DNA of 64,000 nucleotides from Microcoleus vaginatus PCC 9802 (GCA_022701275.1 CP031740.1:4661001-4725000), one strand, 5' to 3'; numbered from the stretch's first letter, positions 17,413-28,485 are shown. Numbers and translations: made by a program. The notes: generated by a model not told the origin, from the letters alone.

Positions 17413-17955
17413 ATGATTAATTTACCCAGTTTCAATCAACACCAGCAAATAGTTGTTTGGCGAGGCATTTCTGCCTTGATCTTCTCCCTTACTTTTGTAA
17501 TGATTGGTTATTTTGTGATAGCGCTGCCCCTACCGCTATTCAATACCCCAGAGTCACGCCTAATTTTCACCCTTCGCTGCCAAATTTTTCCGTTACTGAT
17601 GTTATTTGCCGGCATAGTTGCTGTTGGTAATGGGAGATTTAGCAGCCCAGCCATAAACCCTTTAGCAAATGCCGAATCAGAAGCAATGCGGATTCATTTG
17701 CGTTATTTAAGCAACACTCTAGAGCAATTTTTGCTGTTTTTTGTAGGCAGTTTAATCCTTTCTACCTTTTTAGATACTTACAGCATCAAGCTGATTCCTA
17801 TTTTGGCAAGTTTGTTTGTTGTCGGAAGAATAGCGTTTTGGATAGGCTATCTCAAAGAGCCAATCGAACGAGCTTTTGGCCTGGGAGTTACTCTGTATCC
17901 TACTATTGCCGTACTAATTTATGATGTTTACCGCGTACTATTTTTCAATAGCTGA
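17413..17955 (+). CDS. MAPEG-family membrane protein
   Basis: A 180-aa protein with four hydrophobic segments (about 15-40, 58-72, 108-128 and 132-175). The motif NTLEQFLLFFVGSLIL, followed by GRIAFWIGYLKEP, is the MAPEG signature (membrane-associated, eicosanoid and glutathione metabolism). Bacterial members may act in glutathione-dependent detoxification, but the substrate is unknown. It follows the GNAT gene closely, and a P450 gene follows 76 bp later on the same strand. Confidence 0.8.
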   Translation: MINLPSFNQHQQIVVWRGISALIFSLTFVMIGYFVIALPLPLFNTPESRLIFTLRCQIFPLLMLFAGIVAVGNGRFSSPAINPLANAESEAMRIHLRYLSNTLEQFLLFFVGSLILSTFLDTYSIKLIPILASLFVVGRIAFWIGYLKEPIERAFGLGVTLYPTIAVLIYDVYRVLFFNS

Positions 17956-18031
17956 GGGATTTGATAGTTTTGTGAAATAAGACGTATGCTTTCATTAGCC
18001 CTGTGAAACCCTAAAACTAAGAGAAAAACAA

Positions 18032-19420
18032 ATGACTATTTCCACAGAGAACACTCACTCTCAAAATCATGCTACCAACAAATTGCTAAACGGCCCTAAA
18101 GACGCTAGATTTGTTCAGACAGTGCGGAGAAGTTTAAATCCTCTGTATTATTTAGATAGTAATTATCAACGCTACGGCGACATTTTTATCAGCCAATCCA
18201 GCATCTTTCCGCACCAAGTAATTATTAGCAATCCTCAAGCTATTCAAGAAATTTTTACAGCCGATTCCAAACTCTTTAAATCCGGTACGGTAAATCACAT
18301 AACGCTACCTTTAGTAGGGTCCAGTTCCTTATTGTTGTTAGATGGCGCTCGACATTTGCAGCAGCGCAAACTTTTAATGCCACCTTTTCATGGTGAACGC
18401 ATGAAAGCTTACGGACAAATCATCCGCAATACCACCGAAAAAGTAATTAATAATTGGACTCCTGGTAAGTCGGTTATCGCGCAATCAACTATGCAGCAAA
18501 TTTCCTTGGAAGTAATTTTGCACACGGTTTTCGGGCTGAGCGAAGGAGAACGCTACCAGCAAATTCAGCAACTAATGATTAATATGTTCAGCCTGTTTAA
18601 CAATCCATTAAACGCTACCTTTTTGTTTATCAAGTCGTTGCAAAAAGATTTAGGTGCTTGGAGTCCTTGGGGAGGATTTCTGCGACAAAGACAGCGTTTA
18701 GATGACCTGCTTTATCAAGAAATTCGCGAACGCAAAACTCAGTCTGAACCATTGGGAGAAGACATCCTGAGCTTGTTAATTTCAGCTCGTGACGAAGCAG
18801 GACAGCCGATGAGCGACGTTGAATTACGGGATGAATTAATGACAATCTTATTCGGAGGACACGAAACTACAGCCACAGCTTTAGCCTGGGCTTTATATTG
18901 GATTCACTACATCCCAGAAGTCCGTGAAAAACTGCTGCAAGAACTCAATTCTATTGATCTCGAAAATTGCGACCCGGCGGAAATAACTAAACTCCCGTAT
19001 TTGAATGCTGTATGTTGCGAAACCCTGCGGATTTATCCGATCCTATTTTTTACATTTCCGCGCCTTGTGCAAGCTCCGATGCAGTTAATGGGTTATAATA
19101 TTCCCAAAGGAATGGTACTTTCTCCCTGTATTTATTTGGTTCACCACCGACCGGATATTTACCCGGAACCAAAGCTTTTTAAACCAGAACGTTTTCTAGA
19201 ACGTCAATTTTCGCCTTACGAATATTTGCCATTTGGCGGAGCAAACCGCCGCTGTATTGGCACGGCATTTGCAATGTTTGAAATGAAGTTAGTATTAGCG
19301 AAAGTGCTGTCTCGATACTCTTTAGAACTTGCAGAAAATAGTCCGGTTATGCCAGTACGCCGCGGTGTGACAATGGCACCGGCTGGTGGTGTGCGTTTGG
19401 TGGTAAAGGGTAGGATTTGA
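18032..19420 (+). CDS. Cytochrome P450, CYP110-like
   Basis: A 462-aa soluble-type P450. The I-helix oxygen-activation motif is GGHETTATAL. The K-helix ExxR is ETLRI. The PERF-type motif is KPERFLERQ. The haem loop is PFGGANRRCIG, with the proximal Cys at about residue 408. There is no N-terminal anchor. Overall it resembles the cyanobacterial CYP110 family, members of which hydroxylate fatty acids or terpenes. Electrons would come from ferredoxin. The ATG follows AAGAGAAAAACAA. Confidence 0.9.
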   Translation: MTISTENTHSQNHATNKLLNGPKDARFVQTVRRSLNPLYYLDSNYQRYGDIFISQSSIFPHQVIISNPQAIQEIFTADSKLFKSGTVNHITLPLVGSSSLLLLDGARHLQQRKLLMPPFHGERMKAYGQIIRNTTEKVINNWTPGKSVIAQSTMQQISLEVILHTVFGLSEGERYQQIQQLMINMFSLFNNPLNATFLFIKSLQKDLGAWSPWGGFLRQRQRLDDLLYQEIRERKTQSEPLGEDILSLLISARDEAGQPMSDVELRDELMTILFGGHETTATALAWALYWIHYIPEVREKLLQELNSIDLENCDPAEITKLPYLNAVCCETLRIYPILFFTFPRLVQAPMQLMGYNIPKGMVLSPCIYLVHHRPDIYPEPKLFKPERFLERQFSPYEYLPFGGANRRCIGTAFAMFEMKLVLAKVLSRYSLELAENSPVMPVRRGVTMAPAGGVRLVVKGRI

Positions 19421-19476
19421 ATCCTATCAAATTCGGTCGATCGAGCACAGATGATATGATACCGATACAACGGGTT

Positions 19477-22400
19477 TTAATTTATTTTTTGCCGCAGAGG
19501 AATCTCGATCGCAAATTCGGAACCTTCTCCCAATACAGAATTGCAAGAAAGCTTGCCGCCGTGTTTTTCTACTATAATAGAGTGCGAAATCGCCAATCCT
19601 AAGCCAGTTCCTTTGCCAATGGGTTTAGTAGTAAAAAACGGGTCAAACAAGCGCTTTTTCACATCTTCGCTCATCCCGGGGCCGCTGTCAGCTATCCATA
19701 TTGCAACGCTGTTATTGTCGGTTACTTGGGTGCGAATTGTAATTGCGAGGTTTTTGGCGGTGCGATCGGATTTCTTCATCTCCATGTCCAAGGCGTCTAG
19801 CGCATTGCTCAACAAATTCATAAATACTTGATTTAACTGACCGGGATAACATTCAACTAAAGGCAAAGTACCGTATTCTTTAATCACATTAATTGTCGGG
19901 TGATCGGCTTTATGTTTCAGACGGTTTTGCAAAATCAGCAGCGTGCTTTCAAGACCTTCGTGAATGTCAACTTGTTTCTTTTCGGCTTCGTCAAGTCTTG
20001 AGAAAGTCCGCAGGCTCAAAACTATGTCGCGGATGCGATCGGCTCCGACTTTCATAGATGCTAAAATTTTTGGTAAATCTTCAATAAGATAATCAATTTC
20101 AAAGTCTTCCCTTGCATTTACAATTCTTGCGCTAGGCTGCGGGTATTCTTTCTGGTAAAGTTGCAACATTTTTAGCAAGTTTTGAGTGTATTCGCTGGTG
20201 TAGCTGAGATTGCCATAAATAAAATTAACCGGGTTGTTAATTTCGTGGGCCACACCTGCTACTAACTGGCCCAAACTAGACATTTTTTCACTTTGAATTA
20301 ATTGAGTTTGGGTGCGTTGGAGCTCGTGTAAAGTTTGTTCTAGCTGTTGAGTTTGAGCTTGAGCTAATCGGGCCGCTGTGCGGGTTTGGGTGTAGAGTTC
20401 GGCGTGGTCGATCGCGATCGCAATTTGAGCCACCACCGCTTGCATCAGTTCGACTTCCGATTCGCTCCAATGTCGCATGGATAGGGTCTGATAGCAGGTA
20501 ATCACCCCAATCTCGCCGGAAGCAGTATGAATGGGCAGCGACAGCACGGATTGAAATTTTGAAGCCTGGAAAAGTTCGCGCAATTCTACATCTTCAAAAG
20601 TGCTGACATCATCAATTCGCAGAATTTCTCGTCGCAAAATCTGTCGCACTGCGAGACTAGATTTGTAGTCTACAGGATAAGTGCCGAGTATACTCGGCAA
20701 ATCTGCATTCTTCGCTTCGTAAGTTACGTCCCAAAGCGGAGGATTGGTGTTGGGGCGATACCAAGTGAAGATGCACCAATCTAGGTGCATCAGATTGCGA
20801 ATTTCTTGAACGGCGGTTTCTACAATTGTATCTAAATCTAAAGAAGTGCGGATTTGGTTGGCAATTTGATTGAGCAGTAGTTCTCGCTGAGCTTGTTGTC
20901 TAAGCGCTTGTTCCGATCGCACTAAAGTTTCTTCTGCAAGTTTGCGATCCGTTAAATCTTGGATAACTGCTTGGATGATTTTTTCATTTCCAACCTCGAT
21001 GATTGTCAGCACGACTTCTGCGGGAAAATCAGTACCGTCTAAGCGCTGATGAACCCAATCAAAACGGTGGTTTCCCCGCTCAAAGGCGAGATCCATCATT
21101 TCGTTAATAAAGCTCAAAGAATCTCTGCCGTTAGGTTGAAAAGGAGGCGACAGTTGGCCGGGGTTTTTGCCGTACAACTGTTGGGCGGTAGTACAGCCAA
21201 ATAGTTTTAGGGTGGCTGTGTTGGCATCAGAGATGTCATTGTCATATAACATCAAAACTGGCAAACTGGTTAATTCGTAGAGCGATCGAAATTTGGCTTC
21301 CGACTGCTGCAATGCGGCTTCTGTTTGCTTGCGAGCGGTAATGTCGGCAACCATTGCCAAAGCCCCCACATAGCGTCCCTGTTTGTCGGACAAGGGATTA
21401 GTAGAAAGTATCGCCCACAAGTCGCTGCCGTCTCGGCGAAGGAACTTAAAATCGTGTTGTTCGCGAATTCCTTCACGGCGGCGTTCGAGACTGACTTGTG
21501 CGAGCGCCATGCCTTCTGCATCCATGAAAGCAAATAGCGACTTTCCGATCATTTCCTCTGGAGTGCAGCCGAGCATATCGGTCATTTTTTGGTTGACAAA
21601 AGTAGTTTTACCCTCCGTATCTACGATCCAAATTCCTTCGTCTGCTGTCTCGACAATACACCTGTATTTTTCCTCGCTTTCCCTGAGCGCTTCTTCTGCT
21701 AAGTGGCGAGCCGTAATGTTTTGAGTCATTAGCAATCCGCCGATAATTTCTTGTCGTTCGTTTCTGACTGGCAAAGTATAACCGAGGTAAACGCGCTCCC
21801 TGTAAATAAATTCTGTAACAACTGTTTCTCCTGCCAGTGCCGCCCGATAATTTGGCTCGAGAGCGGCGCAAAAATCTGGCTCGAATACTTCCCAGATTGT
21901 CTTGCCTTCCATCAATTCTTTGGAAAGCCCCACTGCTGCTAATTCTCTACCTTCTACCAGGGTGAAGCGCATTTCTCGATCGAACAACATCACCGCACCG
22001 TTAGGAAAGTTGCTTGCCATAGTGCGGTAAAGCTGTTCGCTTTTTTGCAGCGCAGCTTCTGCTTGTTTGCGATCGCTAATGTCAATTATGACTGCACCGA
22101 TGCCGAGAGCCTCGCCCTCTTTGTCTAGCAAGGGAAAATAAGAGCCTGTCAGGTGTCGGACAAACCCAGGCTTTCTGGGATTGTCACCACTCATCTCGAT
22201 ATTAATTAAGGGTTGTTTTGTCCTCAAAATTTGTTCGTACAAAGGCTCTACAATTGGAGCGATATTCGGCAATATTTCGCGTACAGTCTTGCCTATGTGC
22301 TCTTCAGGGTTCAGGCAATTTATTTCGGCTAGAAATTGATTAATTTGCACGTACCGCAGTTGGGAGTCTAAAATGCAAAGTCCCGCAGGCGCCTCCTTCA

Positions 22401-23319
22401 AAAAGGCATCAAATAGTGCTTGTCTCTGTGCTAATTCTTGTTCTAAAGCTTTGCAAATACTGAGATCTGTTAAAGAGCCAATCATCCCCACAACTTCTCC
22501 TCTTTTGTCTTTCAAGAGCGAAAGCATGAGGTGCGAGGAAAATTTCTCTCCCGATTTATGGCGTGTGATAACTTCTATTTCATGCTCGCCTTTTTCTTGT
22601 AGCGGTTTGATGACTTGCTCTAATAAAAATTCGTGCTGTTCTGGCGGGTAAATTAGAGAAACGTGCTGTCCGATAGCCTCAGTTTTTTCATAGCCGTATA
22701 ACTTTTGGCAGGCTTGATTCCAAATGGTGATCGAGCCGTTCATATCTGTAGAAATCATCGCTTCGTGAATTTGGTCGATAATTTGACTTTCGAGACGCAG
22801 CTTTTCTTGAGTCTGCTCCAGTTCGGCGGTTTTTTCTGCGAGTAGTTTCTGAGTTTTTTCCAGTTCGGCAGTCTGCTTTGTCAGCAATTTTTCCAGATGT
22901 GAATTGCTGTGCGGCGGCGCTGATTCCAGCGGATCGCTATTTTCAGGCCCAGGATTAAAAATTTCTTCAGCGCTCAGCCAAATCGCACGCTCTCCCCCTG
23001 TTTCAATTGCCCGCTCAGAAACTCGCACGGGTACGAGATGGTTGTTTTTATGTTTGTATGCTGCTTCGCAGGGGCCGGTGCAGCTATTTTTTGCTTGACT
23101 TTCTAGATATTTTTCTCGGCCCGCGCACTGCGTTTGCTGAATTTCCCAGTAGTTGAGGTGAAGAGTTTCTGCAACTGTGCGGCCGATAATACTTGCAAAA
23201 GCTGGATTTACGTCGAGAAAAGTCCCGTCCGTCCGGCACAATGCCAGCCCGATCGGGCACAGTTCTAACAATTGGCGGCGGGAGCGATCGCGCTTGGCTT
23301 TTCCTAACTGACTTTGCAT
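19477..23319 (-). CDS. Soluble multi-PAS/GAF histidine kinase
   Basis: A 1280-aa kinase without membrane segments. PAS modules begin near residues 12, 175, 297, 425, 550 and 675, several ending in PAC-like DISDRKQAE or TARKQTE. A coiled coil lies at about 130-175. A GAF domain spans about 815-985 (LNQIANQIRTSLDLDTIVE, LPIHTASGEIGVITCY, VAQIAIAIDHAELY). The kinase core has LGQLVAGVAHEINNP with His near 1025, then NQVFMNLLSNALDAL, ADSGPGMSE, DPFFTTK and GKGTGLGL. There is no receiver. The core closely resembles those at 2455 and 58267, so the three are paralogues with different sensors. Its stop lies about 55 bp from the convergent P450 stop. Confidence 0.92.
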   Translation of the reverse strand: MQSQLGKAKRDRSRRQLLELCPIGLALCRTDGTFLDVNPAFASIIGRTVAETLHLNYWEIQQTQCAGREKYLESQAKNSCTGPCEAAYKHKNNHLVPVRVSERAIETGGERAIWLSAEEIFNPGPENSDPLESAPPHSNSHLEKLLTKQTAELEKTQKLLAEKTAELEQTQEKLRLESQIIDQIHEAMISTDMNGSITIWNQACQKLYGYEKTEAIGQHVSLIYPPEQHEFLLEQVIKPLQEKGEHEIEVITRHKSGEKFSSHLMLSLLKDKRGEVVGMIGSLTDLSICKALEQELAQRQALFDAFLKEAPAGLCILDSQLRYVQINQFLAEINCLNPEEHIGKTVREILPNIAPIVEPLYEQILRTKQPLINIEMSGDNPRKPGFVRHLTGSYFPLLDKEGEALGIGAVIIDISDRKQAEAALQKSEQLYRTMASNFPNGAVMLFDREMRFTLVEGRELAAVGLSKELMEGKTIWEVFEPDFCAALEPNYRAALAGETVVTEFIYRERVYLGYTLPVRNERQEIIGGLLMTQNITARHLAEEALRESEEKYRCIVETADEGIWIVDTEGKTTFVNQKMTDMLGCTPEEMIGKSLFAFMDAEGMALAQVSLERRREGIREQHDFKFLRRDGSDLWAILSTNPLSDKQGRYVGALAMVADITARKQTEAALQQSEAKFRSLYELTSLPVLMLYDNDISDANTATLKLFGCTTAQQLYGKNPGQLSPPFQPNGRDSLSFINEMMDLAFERGNHRFDWVHQRLDGTDFPAEVVLTIIEVGNEKIIQAVIQDLTDRKLAEETLVRSEQALRQQAQRELLLNQIANQIRTSLDLDTIVETAVQEIRNLMHLDWCIFTWYRPNTNPPLWDVTYEAKNADLPSILGTYPVDYKSSLAVRQILRREILRIDDVSTFEDVELRELFQASKFQSVLSLPIHTASGEIGVITCYQTLSMRHWSESEVELMQAVVAQIAIAIDHAELYTQTRTAARLAQAQTQQLEQTLHELQRTQTQLIQSEKMSSLGQLVAGVAHEINNPVNFIYGNLSYTSEYTQNLLKMLQLYQKEYPQPSARIVNAREDFEIDYLIEDLPKILASMKVGADRIRDIVLSLRTFSRLDEAEKKQVDIHEGLESTLLILQNRLKHKADHPTINVIKEYGTLPLVECYPGQLNQVFMNLLSNALDALDMEMKKSDRTAKNLAITIRTQVTDNNSVAIWIADSGPGMSEDVKKRLFDPFFTTKPIGKGTGLGLAISHSIIVEKHGGKLSCNSVLGEGSEFAIEIPLRQKIN

Positions 23320-23874
23320 CTGACCTAGCGGGACGTGGGTGATTTAATTATATCTTTTTATCTTGTTTATTAAGTAGGTAAGCGGGATTAAATAGAGCTA
23401 TGTAACAGTATGTAAACCGCCATAACTTAGCCACGTTTAGGGCATTGGGATACTTTACAATCGTTTACATAATTGTGTTTTACATCGCCTACCTACTTAC
23501 TGTGACTTTTATCCTTCATTAAGGAAGAGAGAAGAAGGAAGTTCGGCAACGGATTGTATAACGGATGTAACGGATGTAACGGATGGATGCTGAGGTTCGA
23601 GGGAAGAAGGAAGAGGTTGGAGGTTGGAGGTTCGAGGGAAGTTCGGCAACGAGCCCTGTACTGGATTTAACGAATGGATGTTGAGGAAAAAGACAGGATG
23701 GGGAAACAAAAATGAGTAATAATCAACGGGGAGGAGGAAAGAGGGAATGAGAAGAAACCAGAAAAATCACAAAAGAAGAAGTACAAAACTGGTACAAAGA
23801 CCATTAATTTATACATGGTATCTTCCCTCCAACCTTCTTCCTTCTTCCTTCTTCCTTCTTCCTTCTTCCTTCAA
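23320..23874. repeat. 555-bp gene-free spacer of short tandem repeats
   Basis: No gene is seen. At 23550-23590 ACGGATGTA recurs three times. At 23600-23650 GGTTGGA and GTTCGAGGGAAG recur, and GAAGTTCGGCAACG appears twice (about 23537 and 23639). At 23820-23875 there is a CTTCCTT(T/C)TTC run. These are simple slippage-type repeats. The first 150 bases also hold the promoter region of the PAS/GAF kinase, with an AT-rich stretch at 23340-23365. Confidence 0.6.
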
Positions 23875-25266
23875 TTAATCGCGGGCAATACCTTCGGATC
23901 TAGCGGCCAACTGCACTGCACCGGCGACAGCAATGGCAACTCTTTCGTCAAAAACAGACGGTATAATGTGCTCTTTGTCAAGCTGGGAAGGACTGACTAA
24001 AGAGGCGATCGCATAAGCTGCTTCCAAATACATAGTGGGCGTAATCGTGGTTGCTTTGCAGTCCAAAGCACCTCGAAATATTCCCGGAAATGCCAAAACA
24101 TTGTTAATTTGATTCGGGTAGTCGCTGCGTCCGGTTGCTATGATTGCCGCATCTTCCATAATTAATTCTGGCTGAATTTCAGGAATGGGATTTGCCATTG
24201 CAAAAACAATGGGATTTTCGGCCATCGAACGCACCATGGAGCGGGTGACTACGCCTGGGGCGCTGACGCCTAAAAATACATCGGCACCGGCGATCGCATC
24301 TTCCAAAGTACCGCTCGATGGCACAGCAAATTCTAGTTTTTCTGGGTTCATATCCGTGCGGTCTTGGGAGAGGACGCCTTTGGAGTCGCACATGATGATG
24401 TTTTCGGCACCTGCTTTACGCAGCAAGCGGGCGATCGCGACTCCGGCGGCACCGGCTCCGTTAATCACGATACACACTTCTTCTATGGATTTTTTCACGA
24501 TTTTCAAGGCATTAATTAATGCTGCCAAACTGACAATTGCAGTGCCGTGCTGGTCGTCGTGAAAGATCGGAATATCTAAGCTTTCCCGCAATCTTGCTTC
24601 GATTTCAAAGCAGCGGGGAGAAGAAATATCTTCGAGATTAACGCCGCCAAAAACCGGGGCGATATTCTGCACTGTGCGAATAATTTCCTCGGTATCTTGG
24701 GTATTCAAACAGATAGGAAAGGCGTCAATACCTGCAAATTCTTTAAATAGCATGGCTTTGCCTTCCATGACTGGCAGTGCGGCGGCAGGGCCGAGGTTTC
24801 CCAGTCCCAAAACTGCGCTACCGTCGGTAACAATGGCAACAGTATTTTGTTTGATTGTGAGGTTGTAAACTTGTTCGGGGTCATTAGCGATCGCAGTGCA
24901 GATGCGGCCGACTCCAGGGGTGTATGCCATTGCCAAATCTGACTGGCGTTTGAGGGAAATTTTGCTAACTACGCTGATTTTTCCGCCGCGGTGCAAGTTG
25001 AAAGTGCGATCGTACACATCGATCACTTTGATATCCGGCAGCGCTTTCACTGCTTGCAGTATTTCTTCGTTGTGTTCGAGGCTGTAAGCATCGACGGTGA
25101 TATCGCGAATCGTAGTGGCGCGGGTTTGCTCGATCAAGTCGATTTGACCGAAGTTGCCGCCGACAGATGCGATCGCACTGGTGACGCTTGCCAGCATTCC
25201 CGGCCGATTCGGCAGAGCAACCCGAATTGTTAAACTAAAGCTAGGGTTCGGTGTCAGTTTTACCAT
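23875..25266 (-). CDS. Malic enzyme with N-terminal ACT domain
   Basis: A 463-aa enzyme converting malate to pyruvate and CO2 with NAD(P). Residues about 8-82 are an ACT domain (LTIRVALPNRPGMLASVTSA), expected to bind an amino acid and regulate the enzyme. The catalytic part has the malic-enzyme signature with MAYTPGVGRIC, the Lys-bearing VMEGKAMLFKEFAG, FHDDQHGTAIV with metal ligands, and the NAD fold VINGAGAAGVAIARLL. The cofactor specificity cannot be read safely. It is transcribed alone, with a repeat-rich spacer on both sides. Confidence 0.92.
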   Translation of the reverse strand: MVKLTPNPSFSLTIRVALPNRPGMLASVTSAIASVGGNFGQIDLIEQTRATTIRDITVDAYSLEHNEEILQAVKALPDIKVIDVYDRTFNLHRGGKISVVSKISLKRQSDLAMAYTPGVGRICTAIANDPEQVYNLTIKQNTVAIVTDGSAVLGLGNLGPAAALPVMEGKAMLFKEFAGIDAFPICLNTQDTEEIIRTVQNIAPVFGGVNLEDISSPRCFEIEARLRESLDIPIFHDDQHGTAIVSLAALINALKIVKKSIEEVCIVINGAGAAGVAIARLLRKAGAENIIMCDSKGVLSQDRTDMNPEKLEFAVPSSGTLEDAIAGADVFLGVSAPGVVTRSMVRSMAENPIVFAMANPIPEIQPELIMEDAAIIATGRSDYPNQINNVLAFPGIFRGALDCKATTITPTMYLEAAYAIASLVSPSQLDKEHIIPSVFDERVAIAVAGAVQLAARSEGIARD

Positions 25267-25982
25267 GATTCCTTGATTTCAGATTTGAGAATTTCAATCT
25301 TAGATTTTATCCCCAATGTTAGGCATAAAATTTAATAATTCAAATTTTCAACTGAAATTTTTAACAAATTCTATGAGCCTGTGGTACGATCGCTCTGCAC
25401 TGCCAGGGGTGTCGCTGGAAAAGTAATCTTTTTTTGAGTAAAGCTTTGCTCTGTTTCTAGCTTGTGACTCTTCCACAAACAGCTTATTTTTTGTCAATTT
25501 CCCAGCGAACCGCGAATATGAAGCGCGGGGCTAGAAACCGGGTTTCTGAGGTAAACCTGCGGAACTATTATCTATTTTTGAAAATATTTCTGCTTATTCT
25601 GAACATCAGCAGATATTTCGCAAAAATCTATTTTCCAGGGATACCGCCTAATTCCTGCTGCTGTCTTTTGAAGCGAGACACCCAGGAGAGTTGATGCGGC
25701 TTTTTGGTGGCTTTTATTGGGGAGTTAAAAAGTAGATGCACGGCTGCTTGAGCCTGCAGGTAAAAATCTGAGCGACTGACAAGCGGGCATTTGATATATA
25801 TATGTTGCCTGCTTGTTTAACACTTGCCAAGGATTGCGAGTGCAACCTTGCAAACGATCTAATTACCTGCACGCTTTGCCCGATAATTCCAGCGACTGTA
25901 ACTAACAGACAATATACCCCGCGCCGGCACAGGCACAGGTTCAGCCGAACCGTGCACAGTTGCTGGTTGCTAACTGTCAATT
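25267..25982. other. 716-bp gene-free spacer
   Basis: Several short ORFs cross this region, but none has RBS support or recognisable sequence. The 15-mer palindrome AGAAACCGGGTTTCT is at 25533-25547. A TATATATATG run is at about 25793. The minus-strand ORF covering 25714-26265 runs through the adjacent gene in another frame and looks spurious. The 5' part (25267-25340) is the promoter region of the malic enzyme gene. Confidence 0.5.
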
Positions 25983-26378
25983 TTATCGATCGGCCGCAGC
26001 ATCGGCCCATATAATTGTAAAGAATTTGCAAGCCAGACAATCCGGGGGAACTTTTTCTAAGTCTTGCAGATCGACCGGTTGCTCTGCTTCGCTGCCGGGA
26101 GGAACTATGCACAGGGCAACTTGTCCGACTCCAGCCATAAGTTCGGCAACTCGCTCCAAAATACTGTCCATTTTTTCCATTAGTTGCTCTGCTGCATCCA
26201 GACTCGGCGCGATGATGAAAAAAGTTTTGACTCCATCGGGACAAGGAGCGAAGCCGAGGGTACACTCTCGTAATAGTGCTTGGGTGGAGAGACTGAAACC
26301 GTCGTAGAAGCGATCGATTACTGCTTGATAAAAGACTTGGGTCAGAGAGCGATCGCCAAAAATAGGTTGAGATAACAT
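25983..26378 (-). CDS. Small conserved-looking protein of unknown function
   Basis: The start is taken at ATG 26378 (MLSQPIFGD), because AAAGGAAG lies 5-6 bases upstream. An in-frame ATG at 26411 is possible. The 131-aa protein has no signal peptide or membrane segment. It contains a helical centre (LDAAEQLMEKMDSILERVAELM) and two CxxC-poor cysteines (CIVPPG and DCLACKF). I do not recognise the family. Codon use and HIP1 content resemble neighbouring genes, so it is probably real. It is divergent from argS across a 349-bp spacer. Confidence 0.6.
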   Translation of the reverse strand: MLSQPIFGDRSLTQVFYQAVIDRFYDGFSLSTQALLRECTLGFAPCPDGVKTFFIIAPSLDAAEQLMEKMDSILERVAELMAGVGQVALCIVPPGSEAEQPVDLQDLEKVPPDCLACKFFTIIWADAAADR

Positions 26379-26727
26379 AACTGCTTCCTTTCGTAGGATT
26401 TTTGGGTGCATTGAAAAAATTTTAACATACCTTAATGTAAGGGATTTAACTAAACGATCTAGCGATCGAGATCATGGACTTGATGTGACATTTTTTAATT
26501 TGTGTAGCGATCGCAACTGTGATAAAATGTACTATGTGTTAGCGCTGCCAGTGATTTTTATCGCATCAGCAGCTCAAAGCTAAGTACAAAATTTCCTAGT
26601 AGGTGGGGAGAGGGCCAGAGGGCCAGAGGGAGAGGGGGAGAGGGTAATTACCTAAGTAGTAAGAGTATTATTGGCAAAAAGTCCTGAATCTAGAGTTTAA
26701 AATAAACATCCAATCAAAATATTAAAG
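26379..26727. other. 349-bp spacer upstream of argS with GA-rich run
   Basis: There is no gene. At 26607-26644 the sequence is a run of GAGGG/CCAGAGGG words, a simple GA-rich repeat. The remaining AT-rich DNA at 26645-26720 probably holds the argS promoter. I cannot define its boxes. Confidence 0.5.
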
Positions 26728-28485
26728 ATGAACTCGATCGCCCAACAGTTAAAAGCAAAATTTGAAAAAGCATTCACCGCTGCATTCGGCGAAAGTTATG
26801 CAGGTGCAGATCCGATGCTAGCCGCCGCCAGCAATCCCAACTTTGGGGACTTTCAGTGCAACGCGGCGATGAGTTTGGGGAAAAAGTTAGGAAAGCCCCC
26901 ACGGGCGATCGCCTCAACAATCATCGAAAACCTAGATATTACTGACATCTGCGAAACCCCAGAAATCGCCGGGCCCGGTTTTATCAATTTGAAGCTGAAA
27001 CCGGCTTATTTGGAAGCGCAAATTAGTGCGATCGCCGGCGACTCGCGTTTGGGGATTGAACCGGCGAAAACGCCTCAGACAATCGCGATCGACTTTTCGA
27101 GTCCGAATATAGCCAAAGAAATGCACGTCGGACATTTGCGATCGACAATCATCGGAGATGCGATCGCCCGCACCCTCGAATTTCAAGGCCACGACGTACT
27201 CAGAATCAACCACATCGGCGACTGGGGCACCCAATTCGGAATGCTGATCGCATACTTGCGCGAAGTTCACCCCGAAGCCCTCACAACCGCTGACGCCCTA
27301 GACTTAGGCGATTTAGTCGCATTTTACCGCCAAGCAAAACAGCGCTTTGACACAGACGAAACCTTCAAAGAAACCGCCCGCCAAGAAGTAGTAAAACTGC
27401 AAGCAGGCGCCGAAGACACCCGCCGCGCCTGGAAATTGCTGTGCGATCAATCGCGCCGCGAATTTCAAGTAATATACGATTTGCTCGATATCAAATTAAC
27501 CGAACGCGGCGAATCATTTTACAATCCATTATTGCCCGCAGTAGTCGAAGATTTAACCAATCTAGGTTTGCTAGTAGAAAGTGACGGCGCAAAATGCGTT
27601 TTTGTAGACGGTTTCACCAACAAAGAAGGCGAACCACTCCCACTAATTGTCCAAAAAACCGACGGCGGCTACAATTACGCTACCACAGATTTAGCAGCAG
27701 TGCGCTACCGCATCCACAAAGACAATGCAAAGCGCATAATTTACGTCACCGATTCGGGACAAGCAAACCATTTTGCCCAAGTATTTGCAGTAGCGAGAAA
27801 AGCAGGTTGGATTCCTGAAGATGTCGAAATTGTCCACATTCCCTTCGGTTTGGTATTGGGAGAAGACGGCAAAAAATTAAAAACTCGTTCTGGGGAAACG
27901 GTGCGGTTGCAGGATTTGTTAGATGAGGCGATCGTCCGCACGCGCCAAGATTTAGAAGACAGATTAAAAACAGAGGAAAGACAGGAAACTGAGGAATTTA
28001 TTGCTAACGTATCTCGAACAGTTGGTTTGAGTGCGGTTAAGTATGCCGATTTGAGTCAAAACCGCGCCAGTAACTATATTTTTAGTTACGACAAAATGCT
28101 CGCTTTGCAAGGAAATACTGCTCCTTATATGCTGTATGCTTACGTGCGCGTGCAGGGAATTCGCCGCAAAGGTGAAATTAATTTTGATAACTTAGATGCT
28201 GGTGCGAAAGTAATTTTGCAATCCGATGCCGAGTTGGTATTGGCAAAGCATTTATTGCAGTTGAATGAAGTTGTAAATGCTGTGGGCGGTGACTTGTTGC
28301 CGAATCGAATTTGTCAGTATTTGTTTGAATTGAGTCAAAAGTTCAATCAATTTTTTGAGCAGTGTCAGGTGTTGAAAGCTGAGGAACCGTTGCGGACTTC
28401 GCGGTTGATTTTGTGCGATTTGACGGCGAGGACTTTGAAATTGGGTTTGGAGTTGTTGGGGATTAAGGTATTGGAAAGGATGTAA
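26728..28485 (+). CDS. argS: Arginyl-tRNA synthetase
   Basis: A 585-aa class I aminoacyl-tRNA synthetase charging tRNA-Arg. The N-terminal Add-1 domain covers about residues 1-100. The HIGH motif is HVGH at about 133-136 inside [17 protein letters not shown]. The KMSKS-equivalent loop is [13 protein letters not shown], as usual in Arg[15 protein letters not shown] is family-specific. The C-terminal anticodon-binding (DALR) domain is complete to KVLERM. The length is normal. It stands alone, followed by the dispersed GGGGCGGGTT hairpin. Confidence 0.97.
   Translation: MNSIAQQLKAKFEKAFTAAFGESYAGADPMLAAASNPNFGDFQCNAAMSLGKKLGKPPRAIASTIIENLDITDICETPEIAGPGFINLKLKPAYLEAQISAIAGDSRLGIEPAKTPQTIAIDFSSPNIAKEMHVGHLRSTIIGDAIARTLEFQGHDVLRINHIGDWGTQFGMLIAYLREVHPEALTTADALDLGDLVAFYRQAKQRFDTDETFKETARQEVVKLQAGAEDTRRAWKLLCDQSRREFQVIYDLLDIKLTERGESFYNPLLPAVVEDLTNLGLLVESDGAKCVFVDGFTNKEGEPLPLIVQKTDGGYNYATTDLAAVRYRIHKDNAKRIIYVTDSGQANHFAQVFAVARKAGWIPEDVEIVHIPFGLVLGEDGKKLKTRSGETVRLQDLLDEAIVRTRQDLEDRLKTEERQETEEFIANVSRTVGLSAVKYADLSQNRASNYIFSYDKMLALQGNTAPYMLYAYVRVQGIRRKGEINFDNLDAGAKVILQSDAELVLAKHLLQLNEVVNAVGGDLLPNRICQYLFELSQKFNQFFEQCQVLKAEEPLRTSRLILCDLTARTLKLGLELLGIKVLERM

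Noticed and set aside
23540..23660. Possible CRISPR-like repeats
   Set aside because: Units are short (7-10 bp), irregular and lack spacers; no CRISPR array is present.
25714..26265. 183-aa minus-strand ORF
   Set aside because: It runs through the better-supported 131-aa gene in another frame and has no RBS or recognisable motif.
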